A DNA stretch of 64,000 nt from Clusia tigrina (GCA_920105625.2 OV050030.1:421719240-421783239); one strand, 5' to 3'; positions 11,491 to 24,749 are shown, numbered from the stretch's first letter. Notes: generated from the sequence alone by a model not told the origin. Translations and numbers: made by a program.

Positions 11491-14400
11491 TATGATTAAT
11501 AATAACACTCTTTCTCTTTCCATTTTATGATTATAAAAAAATGATACTAACATGTTCATTGGTAGTATTTTCAATTCAACTGGTTATCGAATCATTGTAA
11601 TTTCTGTGATATTTCAGATTGCAGTATATTTGAATCCACTGAAAATGTTTTATTTTCTTTCGATTATACAAATTATGTGCAAGGACATCATTTTCTCATT
11701 TATTTTCTATAAAAGAAAACATGTTTTTGGTCTATGGAGATATCGAACAAATATTACTTGCTTACTTTCTTGTTGTTTTGTTTTCTGGTCGTTGGTAATC
11801 TAATCAAATATCCGATGCCGCTTCAATAAATTACCATCGTTAAGAACTTTGTGATATGTTTCCGTTAATGTGTGCTGATATATTTCTTCGTTTGTGTGTT
11901 TACTTCTTCGTGTATCATACTTATTCCAGTCATTTCCACGCTACTGAGCACTATCATCAGTTGTTATTTGCGTGGTGCTACATAACAGCCTCTGTTGTAG
12001 GCACCCAGGGACGCTGTGACACGCATTGCTAATGTCACATTAACAAAAGTTTCTGTTTGGAATGCCGCTGATGTGAGCTCCACAGGTGAAGGATACGCCC
12101 ACAGGTGTAGAAACAAGAGCAAAAATACTAAGTAAAAGCTGATGTCCACCTACTCGTATATTTTTAATGTAATTTGGCGCAATGATTGTTAACCACTGAT
12201 CAGGTTACGCATGATATACACTTGAAAAATGTGCTTTCCCTAAGTATTTGTTTTCTAAGGACACTCGTAAGTGCCGTAATGCCTCCTTATTGATTCCCAT
12301 TAAGCATTGTAATGGAAATATCTGAGGTGTTTAACTTTTTGTTTAGCTAAGTATATGTGTGATTAGGAGTTGCAGCCTACTATAGTGAGCCTGAGCCTAT
12401 ATTTGGAATCTTATGTTATTTATTATATGAGTATATGTGAGGGAGAATAAAAAGTAAGTACCCCATTCTTTGTCGGAAAGTGACGTTAAACTATGTTCAG
12501 GATTTATAAAATATTACTAGATTGAAGGATATTAGACAACAATAGATCACACAAAATTAAAGAGTCTCGCAATATATTAAAAACGGCTGAATTCAACACC
12601 AAGTTAGAGAATATTGTTTAGAGTAGCTAACCGCATAGTGTACCCCAATTTGATAGACTGATGTCTGTTTCCCTTCTTCCATTCCTTTCCCTTTGATTGT
12701 TTTCTGAATAGATTAGTTTGTTTTCAATTATGATGCATTGCAGTTCCTTTCAATTTAAAAAAATTGCTTGTTTCACAGTTTGTTACAAGTAAAAATTGAT
12801 TTCAATGCCATTGCCTGCCAACGAATTTGATTGCCATAGGCAGCAAAGAGGAAGCGCTCTGTCCGCACACAAAAAATACACCAAAATGCTTTGTGATTGA
12901 ATTTTTGAAGGCGTTAACAACTTGTTTGCTCTCTGCTCCCTCTCTCTCTCTCAAATAACAAACGAGATTGAGGAACCCCATTCAGCTGTCACTGCAGGCT
13001 ATAGAATTACTTGCGTATGTCCTGGCCCAATACCATGCAAATTTACTGTGTTCTTAAAGATGAGTTTGAAGTCACCAGGAATTTTTTTGAGCTATTTTTA
13101 TGAGAATGTTTTTTGGAATTACACGAGAATTTTGTTAATTGTCCATTTTATCAATTATTTATTAAGTAATTTAAATTAAGTCAATTAATTGAAATGAAGT
13201 AAATCAATTCTTTTTAAATATTTTGCATAAAATATCTTCTTAATTTTGTTTAAATATTATTACTTAAATTTTTAGTAACTAAATAAATAATAATAAAATA
13301 GTTAAGCCGATAGCCCTGGCAGCTAGAGCTTATATAATTATTTATAATTTTAATTGTAATTAACTTTAATAAAATAAATAAAATAAAAATAAATAATAAA
13401 ATAAGAAAAACTAAAGAAATATCATTAATTATTATTGCATTTACCTTCATAAATATAATTAATTTAATTTTCTTTAATGAAAATCTTTATAAAATAAATT
13501 CTTCAATTAAACATTTGCTCTTTATGTATGACTAAATTTCCAAAGTCCTGCAGTTCCTCAGTTCGTCTCCCAAAAACATCCTAAAATAATTCCCAGTCAT
13601 AAATTTGAAGCGGTGGTGCAAAATGTCAAAAATTAAATATTTTAATTAAATTATTTCCAGTTCGTTGTTAACATTTATTGCGTTAGCCTGTTTTTTTCTT
13701 GTCCTTTTTCCATTCCCCAAGTATTTGCCTTGGTTTTTAATTTTTCGTCCTTTTTTGTTGACTTTTCAATTTGAGCCAACCAAATTTTTTCCAAAATTAC
13801 GTGGCTATCACAGTCGCTACGACGTGAACATTAGCGTAATATAATTAACTGATGAACACAAGCGCAGATTGTTGACAATTTTTTCCCTTCCACTTTTTTG
13901 CGTCCTCTTTTCCTTGAAATTTTTTGCGTCCGCACTTTTTAGCGATTGCGTGTGCCCAAACTGTTGGATCTTTGTGGTGTATTTTGCTTGTTTTTTTTCT
14001 GGTAACTTTTGAATAATGCGTGCTACTTTCAGACTTGACTTGGCCGCCGCCGCAGCCTAACTGAACACAGGGATTAAATGTTATGTTAACATTTTTTAGG
14101 GTTGAGTACACATTGGGTTCATTAATTTCCCTAACAAACATGTTGAAAATGTTTCCTCAACACTTTTCCCGTTTTAAATTTCAGCGAGTTTTAAATTTAA
14201 TATTTTTGTGTGCATATTTTAAGCGGAACCCCTGCTTAAATTACCCAATTTTCAACCCTCAAAATTAGCCTTCAGTAAAGAATGAAAAAACGTTGCCTAC
14301 TTTTGGGGGCTCACTGAATGACTTCAACATTTTTTCTTTGCAGTTATTTTATATTCAATCAATTTTATTTTCCGTCTTTTGTTCTAAAATTACATAAATT

Positions 14401-15569
14401 GAATTGAAGCCAATTAATTTATCAACGTCATCATGAAAAGTGAAGAACTGCTGTTCAAATCTCCGTTGGCATATCTTATAACAGTCAAGACAGCGGAAAG
14501 TGATCGACAAGTGAATGATGAATTAACATGATTAAGAAGGACCTCAATAAATCAAATGGGCAGTTTCCACAAAGCAGCAGAGGCGGACACAGTGTCCCCA
14601 TGCAAGACTAAATCGCTTATGGGGTATGACAGGAAATATTAAAAATTTAAAGATAATTCTATGTTGAATTTAAAGGAGCCTATAAATCTCTGAAAGGACA
14701 TACGAAATACTTTAAAAAAGTCAGTGCAAAATGTGTCTGAATACCCTACTATTTTCTGCTTCTACTCGTTTTAATGAAGTATGTTTCGTTAAGCACCGCA
14801 TTGGAATTAAAGCTTTTTACTCCCTAAGCAAATCACATTTACCGAGCGCTTCAGCACTAAAAACTTTGCTCAGCTACAGCAACTGACCCCATAAATCGTA
14901 CAAAGTAAACACGTTTGCTCATTAAGTCGACGACAATCTTCAACAGCTGTAAGAATGGCGTACATTAAATCAATAAGTGTATAATACTGAAACAAAAGCA
15001 AACGGTGAGCAGCAGGCACCCAACAGGACACACAAACGCGCACATACCTCAAGTACACACACAGTGCAAAGCAAGGACTAAACAACGGAAAATTAAGTAC
15101 ACATGTTGAATATAACTGGAAAATATGTCCGGGAAAATCAGTTGACAGGAAAGCTAGCTCAGAACAGTAGTAACAGTAATGGTAATAAAAAAGTGCTTAA
15201 GGAAATTAGAGCCAGGATACGTTACTCAAGTTTAAAATATTATTACACATAAAATACTTTAAAGATTTAACCATGTGTTCCATAATAGAAATATTTACCA
15301 AATTTCTCAACATAGTATTTTGAAGAATTCATTATTAAAGTGTTGACTTTGTACTTAATATTTCTTCAAAGGAAAATATTGTAAATATAGTAAAAGGACA
15401 TGTAAACTCCTTTGGCTAATGTTTTATTAAACTTAGCTTTAGTAAGGATGCTTAGTAATTGCCACCAACTGGTATTGAACTTGCTGATACTTTATCGTTA
15501 CATTCAATTCCTGCTTAAACTGACGCATTAAGTCCTTCGAAAGTCTACAGAAACGTGGAACTCTCCTTG

Positions 15570-15723
15570 GTAATTTAAATATTGCTTTTCTTCATCCTAC
15601 TGGGGGAAAAGATTCAATAGTATACCAACATTTATTTGGGTCTTTTGGGCAACCAGAAGTTTATATATTAATTTTATCCGGTTGTGGTATATTTTCTCAC
15701 ATTATTAGTCAAGAAACAGGAAA
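15570..15723 (+). pseudogene. COX1: Nuclear copy of mitochondrial COX1 fragment
   Basis: About 154 bases match the middle of insect cytochrome c oxidase subunit I. The reading runs [12 protein letters not shown], then [18 protein letters not shown] and SHIISQETG, against the familiar [21 protein letters not shown] and SHIISQESG of the mitochondrial protein. The frame is still open, but key residues differ (Trp to Gly, His to Gln). There is no start, no flanking gene and no mitochondrial context, so this is a nuclear insertion (NUMT). Confidence 0.88.
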
Positions 15724-17716
15724 TGTTCTACTTCACTTAAATCTTCTCTATTTAAGCATCTTTCCTATCCTATTCTACTCCCTACCACACTAAATTACAA
15801 TTGTTACACAACTGCCCGCAATTTGAAGTTTATTGTAATTGAAGTGGTAAAAAAGTTGTATTCCCCCGCAACACACAAATTTAAGTCAACAACGAACAAA
15901 GTAAAATAATTATTTTATTTTACTTTGTCATTATTCAAATATTGTCATTGCAGTTTGCTGCGCGCCCAGTTGTCAGTTGTGGTTGCATTTACAACCACAG
16001 GGAACTGGCGTATAGCAAAAACAACAACTCGTGTATTACTTTATTTGCACATATTTCCAATGTCCTTTTTTATGGAATTTTATTTTGTATTTTTGTTGTT
16101 ATTGTTTGCCCAACCCTAACTTGCAGGTCAGTGTTTCGTGTAGAATAGCAGCCAAGCGCGTGTTACGAGTATAAAAAACAATCACAAGCAATAAAATTCC
16201 ACTAACAATAAAATTAACTTGAATTTACTTATTTAACAATTATTTTGCCAGGCAATGGTTTGGCACAACATGCGAAATTAGGGCGTTTGGATATTTCAAT
16301 TTACTCGTAGGCTGAACAAAAACATTTCCAATTGTGAGCTAAATAGTTGGCTTTAAAATTCAATATTTCAACCTTGGTGTTAGTATGCAAGAAGGCGAAA
16401 TGGTTGGCAATTTGACACTCACACGCCTACGCCTACTAACTGAATATATAAAATGGGAGCAATAATTTATTTTTAAGAATATTTCATTATAATTAATATT
16501 TAATAGGTAATATTTCTGTTTTTCAATGGTATGTTTGATAAAAAATTTCCTCGTTATAATGAGAAATCTCATACTCCGCTGATGAGAAATCTCCTTCTCC
16601 GTTGTAGTTTTCAATCAAAGGAGAGTTCCTCATTCGTAGCAATGTTCACTTCAGCTGTTGGACTATTCTATTGGCTTTTGATCATATACTCGTACAGTTG
16701 TTATAATCCCATTTTCTTATGTCTGCAGTTTCATACTTCTCTGAGATATTTTACCACAGTATCATTATTAGCATCTGCGACCAGTTCGTCATAGAAATAC
16801 CTGTTATGGTGCCTGAAGGACACTTTCACAGTATTCTACAGCAGCCTGGTTTCAGCCTCAACTGGTACTCGCTTTACTCTTCCTGGCTGTTCGATTATTT
16901 CCCATATATATGTCGACACTCAGACATTATTTCTTATTCATCCTATCTAAGGAGCATTCTTCGAAAGTGTTTGCTAAACTGTCCTTAGACGACCATAAAT
17001 AAAATTAAATAAAATAAAATTTGAAAGCAGTTCAGATGTCGAATTAGAAACGGAGGCACTATGTTTAACTCAACTCAACTTTGTATTAAAATGAAATCAC
17101 GGGAGCAAAAATTTATAAATATGAATAGTGGTGGTATGGACTATAATATAGGCTCATGTTTACATTTGATTCCAGTGGGGTAATCAATTTCCCAATGTAT
17201 CAATAATTAGCTTTGACGCAGGACCCCAAAATTAAATCAATTTGTACAACTCATTACTATGAAGTAATTTTCCTAAAAAGATTGGTTATGCACACGCCTA
17301 ATTGAGGAGTCTTCAAGTCAACTCTAAACGCCTCTTGTCGCTAATAGGATCTTGACAATTATTTAAAGGTTAAAGGTGCAAAGCTACATAGAGCAGAAAT
17401 GCCAAAAGAAGCAGAATCCAGTACATTTACCACAGAAACTACAAAATTTAGCGACAAGAAATTAACCTTTGGCCATAGAACAGAAACGACTATCGATGTG
17501 TTGTTTCTGTTGTTGCGCCAAATGCCAATTTTCTATTGTTAAATTTTATAATTTCTGTTGCAAATGTACTAGATTCTGGTTCTATGCCGTTTCGGCTTTA
17601 TGGTTCTGTTGTCTGCTTTATGTCACTTTGCAACTTAAGCAAATCAATGTCACTCATACGCCACGGAAGCGCGTAATTGTTCTATTGACAGAGGTATATC
17701 TCCCTGTTTGGACAAT

Positions 17717-19095
17717 AACAAATAAATAATAAATAAATAATAAAAAAATAAGAAATAAACAATAAATAAATAATAAATAAATAATAAATAAATAATAAAT
17801 AAATAATAAATAAATAATAAATAAAAAATAAATAAATAATAAATAAATAATAAATAAATAATAAATAAATAATAAATAATAAATAAATAATAATTAATAA
17901 TAAATAAATAATAATTAATAATAAATAAATAATAAATAATAAATATATAATAATAAATAATAAATAAATATTAAATAATAAATAAATAAATAATAAATAA
18001 ATAATAAATAAATAATAAATAATAAATAAATAATAAATAAAATGGTAAATATATAATAAATAATAAATAAATAAATAATAAATAAATATTAAATAAATAA
18101 TAATTAATAATAAATAAATAATAAATAAATAATAAATATATAATAAATATATAATAAATAATAAATAAATATTAAATAAATAATAAATAAATTATAAATT
18201 ATAAATAAATAATAAATTAATAATAAATAAAAAATAAATAAATAATAAAAATAAATAATAATTAATAATTAATAATTAATAATTAATAATTAATAATTAA
18301 TAATTAATAATTAATAAATAATAAACAATAAATGAATAATAAATAAATTAAAAATAAATAAATAAGAAATAAATAATAAATAAATAATAAATAAATAATA
18401 AGTAAATATATAATAATTAATAATTAATAAATAATAAACAATAAATGAATAATAAATAAATTAAAAATAAATAAATAAGAAATAAATAATAAATAAATAA
18501 TAAATAAATAAATAGTAAATATATAATAAATAATAAATAAATAATAAATAAATAATTAATAAATAATAAATAAATAATAAATATATAATAAATAAATATT
18601 AAATAAATAATAATTAATAATAAATAAATAATAAATAAATAATGAATATATAATAAATAATAAATAAATATTAAATAAATAATAAATAAATAATAAATTA
18701 TAAATAAATAATAAATGAATAATAAATAAAAAATAAATAAATAATAAATAATAACTAATAATTAATAAATAATAAATAGTAAATAAATAATAAATAAATA
18801 ATAAATAATAAATAAATAAATAAATAATAAATAAATAATAAATAAATAATAAATAATTAATAATAAATAATAAATAAATAAAAAATTAACAATAAATAAT
18901 TAATAAATATTTAATAAATAAATAATAAATAAATTAAAAATAAATAAATAAGAAATAAATAAGAAATAAATAATAAGTAATTAATAAATAAATAAATAAT
19001 AAATAAATAATGAATAAATAAGAAAAAAATAAGAAATAAATAATAAATAAATAATAAAAAAATAATAAATAAATAAAAAATAAATAATAAATAAT
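17717..19095. repeat. TAAATAA simple-sequence tract
   Basis: About 1.38 kb made almost only of A and T in TAAATAA and TAAA units, with local TAATTAA (around 18255-18320) and TATATAA variants. A block with AAACAATAAATGAATAAT is duplicated at about 18318 and 18435. Confidence 0.95.
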
Positions 19096-19199
19096 GTGAG
19101 AGTAGGTCAGTAGTCGTGTCAATTCAATGAAATTAACACTATTTCTCATCGAATTTATTGACAAGACAAGTTGCACACTTCAGCTGCAATTGTTTATGT

Positions 19200-19430
19200 G
19201 TGTTTAAGCCAGGAGAATTATTGAAACATTTTGGCAGATCTTATAGCTATTTCGGACACGCCACTCGTCCTCATCAGAGATCTTTCAATGAACGGCAATT
19301 TTCCCCAAGTAGTTTGTATGTCTCAGAAATAAACAGCACACCCATTATGAATCCTCCCAGGAACCGAACCTAGGCCTTCAGCTACTGTACACTGTCCATC
19401 CAGACAACTATACTAACTGCAGTGGTGAAC
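19200..19430 (-). mobile_element. tRNA-derived SINE-like sequence
   Basis: On the minus strand an A-box-like TAGTATAGTTG (19405-19415) and a B-box-like GGTTCGGTTCC (19360-19370) lie 45 nt apart start to start, as in a tRNA gene. The A box resembles the TAGTATAGTGG of tRNA-Asp and tRNA-Glu. The T-arm stem (CTAGG with CCTGG) can pair, but the acceptor arms do not, so this is not a working tRNA. Non-tRNA sequence continues to about 19200, as expected for a SINE body. The 3' end is not defined. Confidence 0.55.
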
Positions 19431-20774
19431 TGACTGATCAAATCTGCCCATGTACTATCTCAATCCACCGCAGTCTAAACTGCTGCGTCTCATCATCACC
19501 CCTCAATTGTTTCGTTAAGTTTCTCCCTGATTGAATTATTTTATTGTTATTTAATAAAATGAGTCAAAATAGTGTTCACGCGTTTCAATTGTCGCATTTT
19601 TGTTGACTTTGAAATATAAACAAATGCACAAAAATATCAACAAAAAAAATTTCCACAAAAATACAAATATTCAAATTACCACACTTGAGTGACGCTTTGA
19701 AATTTGCCCACACACCTCAGCAGCTATTTTGCGAAACATGTTTGAAAACTGATTCACGAGTTCAATTGTTCACGTTTTGCTCTTTATGCATCAAGTCACA
19801 ATCAAGGGGAAACATCATTTCAACAATTTTTATTTGAGTTAAATTTTTATTGCCCAATTTCATTTAAGCATTTAAAAATTGCCAAAATGAACACCAGTTC
19901 ATTACAAAACTTCGCTGTAGAAATGTGCGCAAAAAACGCCACATTCACAGCCTAAAATACGAGTCCAACAAAAAAATGGCAACGGACATGGCCCACTTTT
20001 CGACTGGCAGCATTACCCACACTCATGCACTCTCAAATGGACGAGAGCACTGGAACAAAAAAGGGTGCCGCGTGGAAAAAACCTTTGGAACATTAGTTAA
20101 GCTTGCAAAAAGGCGGCCCTACAATATTATGCGACTATTGCAAACACGAAAAATGCAATTGAAATTGAACGGAGAGTGCAGTCGTTCATATGCAGAGCTG
20201 CAGCACACAAATTCACAAATAAATGTGAGTCCTTACGCGACTCCATGTGAGTGTGTGTGTGTTAACATGAAGGCAACAGTTTAAAAGCTTGTAGTGTTTT
20301 TTGTGTGTACGGCAAATGAAAACATAAATGGTGGCTCAGTAGTAATGCAACATGTTTTGGCGGAAAACAAACGGAAATGGCATATCAAGCACGAAACTGT
20401 GCCTTGTCCGCCTGTCTGCGATACACAAAAATGAGTGGGGAAAATTGATTGTGCCGAAGTGGAGCAGAGTTCAGCCGTGCATATTCATGGCAAACTGAAC
20501 GTGAATGTTTAACCTCTTTAAATTTCCGGTACAGAGGAGAGTTTTAGAACAGTACTTCAGAAAGCACAGGTTTGGAAAGTACACCGAACTTTTGTTTTGT
20601 TAGAGGCCAGTATGGAAGCTACCAAAAAGGAGACCGGGAATGATAAAAGAAGCTGTTGCGCAGAACAAGCACGTAATTGAAAAAAATTTATTGATATCTC
20701 CTCATAACTCATACACAAAACACTCGCTCGGAACTCCGGAGAATGGTACACACCAATTGTAGTCATAGGCGCTA

Positions 20775-20824
20775 GGTTCTCTGGTACTCCTCAGAAATTT
20801 CGTTCTGAGGAGTACCAGGGAACT
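20775..20824. repeat. Short perfect hairpin
   Basis: CTGGTACTCCTCAGA (20781-20795) pairs perfectly with 20804-20818 across an 8-base loop, and the stem extends about 6 bp outward with two G-T pairs. A partial third copy of ACTCCTCAGA follows at about 20823. Confidence 0.85.
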
Positions 20825-20965
20825 CCTCAGAGTTTACGTTCTCATCAGAAATTTCGCCCTTCTACCCACTCTTGGGGGGAAAACGAAGGAGTGTGTATTC
20901 CAGCGACCCAATGAATTTGCACGTCCTGCTGCAACTCAACGCTAAGTGGATTCTCTGGGAAGAAA

Positions 20966-20990
20966 CACACACACACACACACACACACTG
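20966..20990. repeat. CA microsatellite
   Basis: Uninterrupted alternating A and C of about 24 bases. Confidence 0.9.
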
Positions 20991-21557
20991 TATATAAAAC
21001 CACAATTCAATCACCCACTTCACAATGCCAACAAATAGCCTGAGAAGGTCAGCAGTCAATTTGTGGTGAATTGTCTTTCTCCCCGTGTGAATTATCTTCA
21101 AGACATTTTAACTTAACTTAAGACAGAACCAAATTGTCATATTAACACAATCAGTCAAAGGATGTAGTCTCTCTTCCAAGGAACTATTAAGAACTAGTTT
21201 TAAATTAGTACTGCTCCGATTCGAACGATGATATAATGATCAAATTTTGTAGGAATGACGGTTTTAATCCTTCACATTGTATGTTTGCTGGGACGATGAG
21301 GAGGTCAGTCTTCTCCGCAACGCCAAGCATACTAGCAGAGACCTTAGAAATGTTCATTAAGTCTGCAATTGTTTCGTGATTTCTTCTCTAAGCTCCTATC
21401 CAGAGGCTATTTAGATTTTCTGATTACTTCTCGAAGATCCTCGCCAGAGACTCATATAGATTTCAGTACCAAAGATTACCTCCAAGTGACATCTGAAAAG
21501 ATTCTATACATGATATTCCTAGCGGCATATTCCTATACATATATTTAATTATAAGTT

Positions 21558-21562
<5 letters not shown>

Positions 21563-21628
<66 letters not shown>
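21563..21628. repeat. TA microsatellite
   Basis: About 65 bases of uninterrupted alternating A and T, roughly 130 bases before the first visible exon. Assembly length may be unreliable here. Confidence 0.95.
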
Positions 21629-21630
<2 letters not shown>

Positions 21631-21761
21631 TATAAATTTTAAAGTTTCATACACATTTTTATGTACATTTTTATATATATTCCTATACTATATTAATACA
21701 TACAAATATATATAATTATATGTTTTCTTACTCTCTCTCTCTCTCTGTTTCTCTTTTGCAG

Positions 21762-21951
21762 ATATTGGGCAGTTACAAATATCGACTATATACACTCGCG
21801 CACAAGTAGGCGTGTCTTTCTTATGATCTTCTGTGTGTGGTCAGCCTCAGTGATTGTGTCTCTAGCACCACAATTCGGCTGGAAGGATCCAGATTACCTG
21901 CAGCGCATCGAGCAGCAAAAATGTATGGTTTCACAGGATATTGCATATCAG
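21762..21951 (+). CDS. 5-HT1B: 5-HT1B serotonin receptor, exon A (TM4, ECL2)
   Basis: This internal exon codes for 63 full residues plus the last base of a split codon, which fits the Arg of DRY. It opens with YWAVTNIDYIHSR, the segment just after the DR of TM3 and ICL2. TM4 follows (RRVFLMIFCVW, then IVSLAPQFGW), then ECL2 with the KCMVS cysteine that normally bonds to TM3. A pyrimidine-rich tract ending in TTTTGCAG precedes it and CAG|GTGAGT follows. The product is a Gi/o-coupled aminergic receptor at the plasma membrane that binds serotonin. The IDYIHSRTS string points to the fly 5-HT1B paralogue rather than 5-HT1A, which in my knowledge reads IDYNNLRTP there. The next exon is 136 bp away. 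Confidence 0.96.
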
Positions 21952-22087
21952 GTGAGTGTGCTGAACCCTTAGTCATACCATGCAAATTCCATTAAAGCAA
22001 CTATCCTTAACTGATATTATATTTTGCCAACTGTTTAAATTGCCTTTTATTCCCCTTTTGTTTTTGTTGTTTTCTTCCACTTCACAG
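21952..22087 (+). other. Short phase-0 intron between exons A and B
   Basis: 136 bases, GTGAGT donor and TTCACAG acceptor. The short intron contrasts with the 10 to 18 kb introns that follow. Confidence 0.95.
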
Positions 22088-22225
22088 GTTTTTGCCACCT
22101 GTTGCACATTCTACGTGCCGCTGCTGGTCATTCTGGTGCTTTACTGGAAAATCTATCAAACCGCGCGTAAGCGCATACATAGGCATCGCCCGAGGCCGAT
22201 CGATGTTACCGCCAACAACAACCAG
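22088..22225 (+). CDS. 5-HT1B: 5-HT1B serotonin receptor, exon B (TM5, start of ICL3)
   Basis: The exon codes for 46 residues. VFATCCTFYVPLLVILVLYW is TM5 with the conserved Pro of FYVP, followed by KIYQTARKRIHRHRPRP, the basic start of the third intracellular loop that contacts the G protein. It ends in NNNQ at CAG|GTGAGT. The open frame continues 15 codons into the intron before a stop, so retention would truncate the receptor after TM5. The sequence matches fly 5-HT1B almost residue for residue as I remember it. Confidence 0.96.
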
Positions 22226-22417
22226 GTGAGTCTGGGCAATAGTGGCCTGTATGGGACGGGGTTGCTGTAGGTCGGTTGCAGGCCAATTGAATGATTAATG
22301 GGCGCACGAGGCTTTAAATGATATAAAATTGATTGCGGCATAATTATAGGCAATTGGTGGAAGGTTTCGTTTACATTTGTTGCACAAAGTTGTGTTTGCA
22401 CGCAAGCAAATACGCAA

Positions 22418-22465
22418 ACACACACACATACCCACACAAACACGAACACACACACACAAACACAC
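22418..22465. repeat. CA-rich microsatellite
   Basis: Interrupted ACACACAC with CCCACACAAACACG variants, in the intron just after exon B. Confidence 0.85.
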
Positions 22466-23862
22466 CCGCCACTCAACCGCGAATTCCCATGCATCCATGT
22501 GTGAAAAGTGCCTCTCGTCCTGTTGCATTTTTAAAGCTCATTTGCATGCAAATTGAACTCAGTTACGATTGCAACATTTCGAGTACTCCTGTTGCTGCTG
22601 GACTGCATCCTTTGACCTTTGCTCTGCGCTAACTTGCATGCAAACATAATTTTCTGTATTAATCGCTTCATTAACGGAATTGCATTTCGCATTCCAATCA
22701 ATCGCAACAGCCGCATCAGTGCAGGACCAACAAATACCGCTACGAATTTAATTATGTATGTAATAAACTCGCCGCTAACCGCAAATCATACGTCACTGCG
22801 ATTGCCGCCAACGAAATTGTGCACAGACAAACTTCGCAGCGGAAATTGTTGTTTATGTTAAATTAATTGTTAATTTCAATAACGATATTGGTGCGAAGGA
22901 TAATTGCAAATACGAGCCTGGTGGCAAAGTTTACCCAAGAGGTCTTCAAATGGCAAGGATAGTAAGGATTAACAAAATAAACAAATAACCGGAGGGAGGA
23001 AACTGAACATTACTGATGAGTGCAGTGAATAAGCAATCGTGGATGAACCCGCAATTATGCGAAGGAAGTTGTTGAAAAAAGCAATACATAAAAAACAGGT
23101 GGAAAGGTGGAAGAAACTCATAAAGCTTAGAGTGGATGTTATTACAGGAATTCAAGTATGGACCGATCGTAGTGCTTAACGACACACGTGAACATATTCC
23201 ATGAAAACTTAGAGAAATTTTAAACCACAGATCGCCATACTCCCGATTGTTTCATCCAGGGTTACCGTACTTGCTGTGAAAAATGAATACGAACGAAAGC
23301 ACGTCAATACTTCATCAAATATCCTTGCACTGAGGCTTCGAATGCCCCAACGAACACTAAACTTCGCTTCTATACCATACATTACTGCTTGAATAGAATG
23401 CTTATTTAAAAGTTATGTTATGCTGCATTGTCTAGGAGGCGTTTCAAGGGGTCCAAGCAAATGCTCACATGAACTCACTTCTCCAGAGGATGTGATATGG
23501 CTCCAAACCATACCAGTATAATTCCATTTCAACATGCCTCATCTACATTACTGCAATAAGGAGATAGTCCAGATTTACCTTCCCACATAAAATGAGAAAA
23601 TTTCTTATATAGAATAGAAATGTTTCACACTTTGGGTTGTAATTTTTCCTTTTCGAAACTTGATTGATGGGTATGTAAGGCCCAACAGTGACCAACAATA
23701 TTATCCCTACCCCAACATGCCTATTGGATTTCATCAGTCAACACCACCTCAATCGGTAAACATGGCCTCACTGTGTAATGTAATGTAAGGAATATAAAGT
23801 GGTATCCTTGCTTGACCTCAAGAGATTCTTAGCAGTTCTGTGACGTAAGTTTGGACAGATTC

Positions 23863-24250
23863 TTAGCTGTGGACTGACTCTAAACTTAAAATTGATTTGT
23901 TCCTTATACCTGTGAAGCCCAGAATCCCCCCGAATACTCTTCCCATTTCAAGTGATACCTTTGATGAAAGGAGCCTTGACTAAGTAAATTATTGGATGGG
24001 GTCTGAATATAAACTGGATTCAAATTGACAATATTTCCGTATATCTGTGAGTATGCTTCACCTTGAATACGCTTCCCATTTTAAGTCGTACCCTACATGA
24101 AGGGATCTTTGACATCTAAGTAAGAAGGGATCTTAGTGATCTAAGTAAATTATTGGATGTGGACTGAATCTAAACTGGGATAAAATTGAATTTTTCCTTA
24201 TCCCTTTGAAGCGCAAAATCCCTTTCAATTCCTATCTCATCTTAAGTAGG
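23863..24250. repeat. Degenerate tandem repeat, about three copies
   Basis: Blocks of the form GGACTGAATCTAAACTGG, followed by a TTCCTTAT-type and a CTTCCCATTTTAAG-type segment, recur starting at about 23873, 24000 and 24159. Unit length varies from about 127 to 159 bp because the second copy has an internal duplication around ATCTAAGTAA. Confidence 0.7.
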
Positions 24251-24749
24251 AACTCCTCGGTTCTTATGGGAGAAGTCAGAGGCCTCTACCGATACTACGT
24301 TATCCTCAGGAGAGGCATTTAATATTATTCACCAGCCTTAACTCGTGAAATGTCTCTTATATTGAAATTTGTTGGATATAAAATGATGAAAAGCTCAGAT
24401 TAGTCGATATTTTTAAGGACTTTGCTTAGTTAGCGACTTAGAACTGTGCTGCCAAGTAAAATAGTTTATGCTTTGAGTTTAGGAAAGGACATTATTCTTA
24501 TAAGAATGCCAATATTGGCAGAACATCTGTTAACTTTCTAACGTACAAGGACTTAGCAACTTCGTTGTGTTTTTGGCAAACGAATAACTTGGGTGGCGAA
24601 GCAATCGCGGATAAGCTACTTAAGGCTTTCAAATACTGAGTAGATGCATAACTTAAAGATATGAACTCATAACTTAAAATACTTTGTAATTGTGGTACAA
24701 AAGGATCGGGTTATTTATATGTATACGAGTATATCTATTTATTGTCGAT

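Larger units (their letters stand above)
1..21761 (+). other. Intron upstream of first visible 5-HT1B exon
   Basis: This is taken as intron because the first visible coding exon starts in the middle of a receptor (right after the DR of the DRY motif) and needs an upstream exon for the N-terminus and TM1 to TM3. None of the open frames here encode such helices, so that exon is probably before base 1. Named content is listed separately: a LINE 3' end, a mariner, a dispersed repeat, simple-sequence tracts, a COX1 insertion and a SINE-like unit. The stretches 1016-7280, 11500-15560, 15730-17700 and 19440-21740 otherwise show only AT-rich DNA with short microsatellites and short unrecognised open frames. 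Confidence 0.75.

Noticed and set aside
16531..16988. Overlapping 87- and 89-codon plus-strand frames
   Set aside because: Neither resembles a known domain, and no splice or start context favours them.
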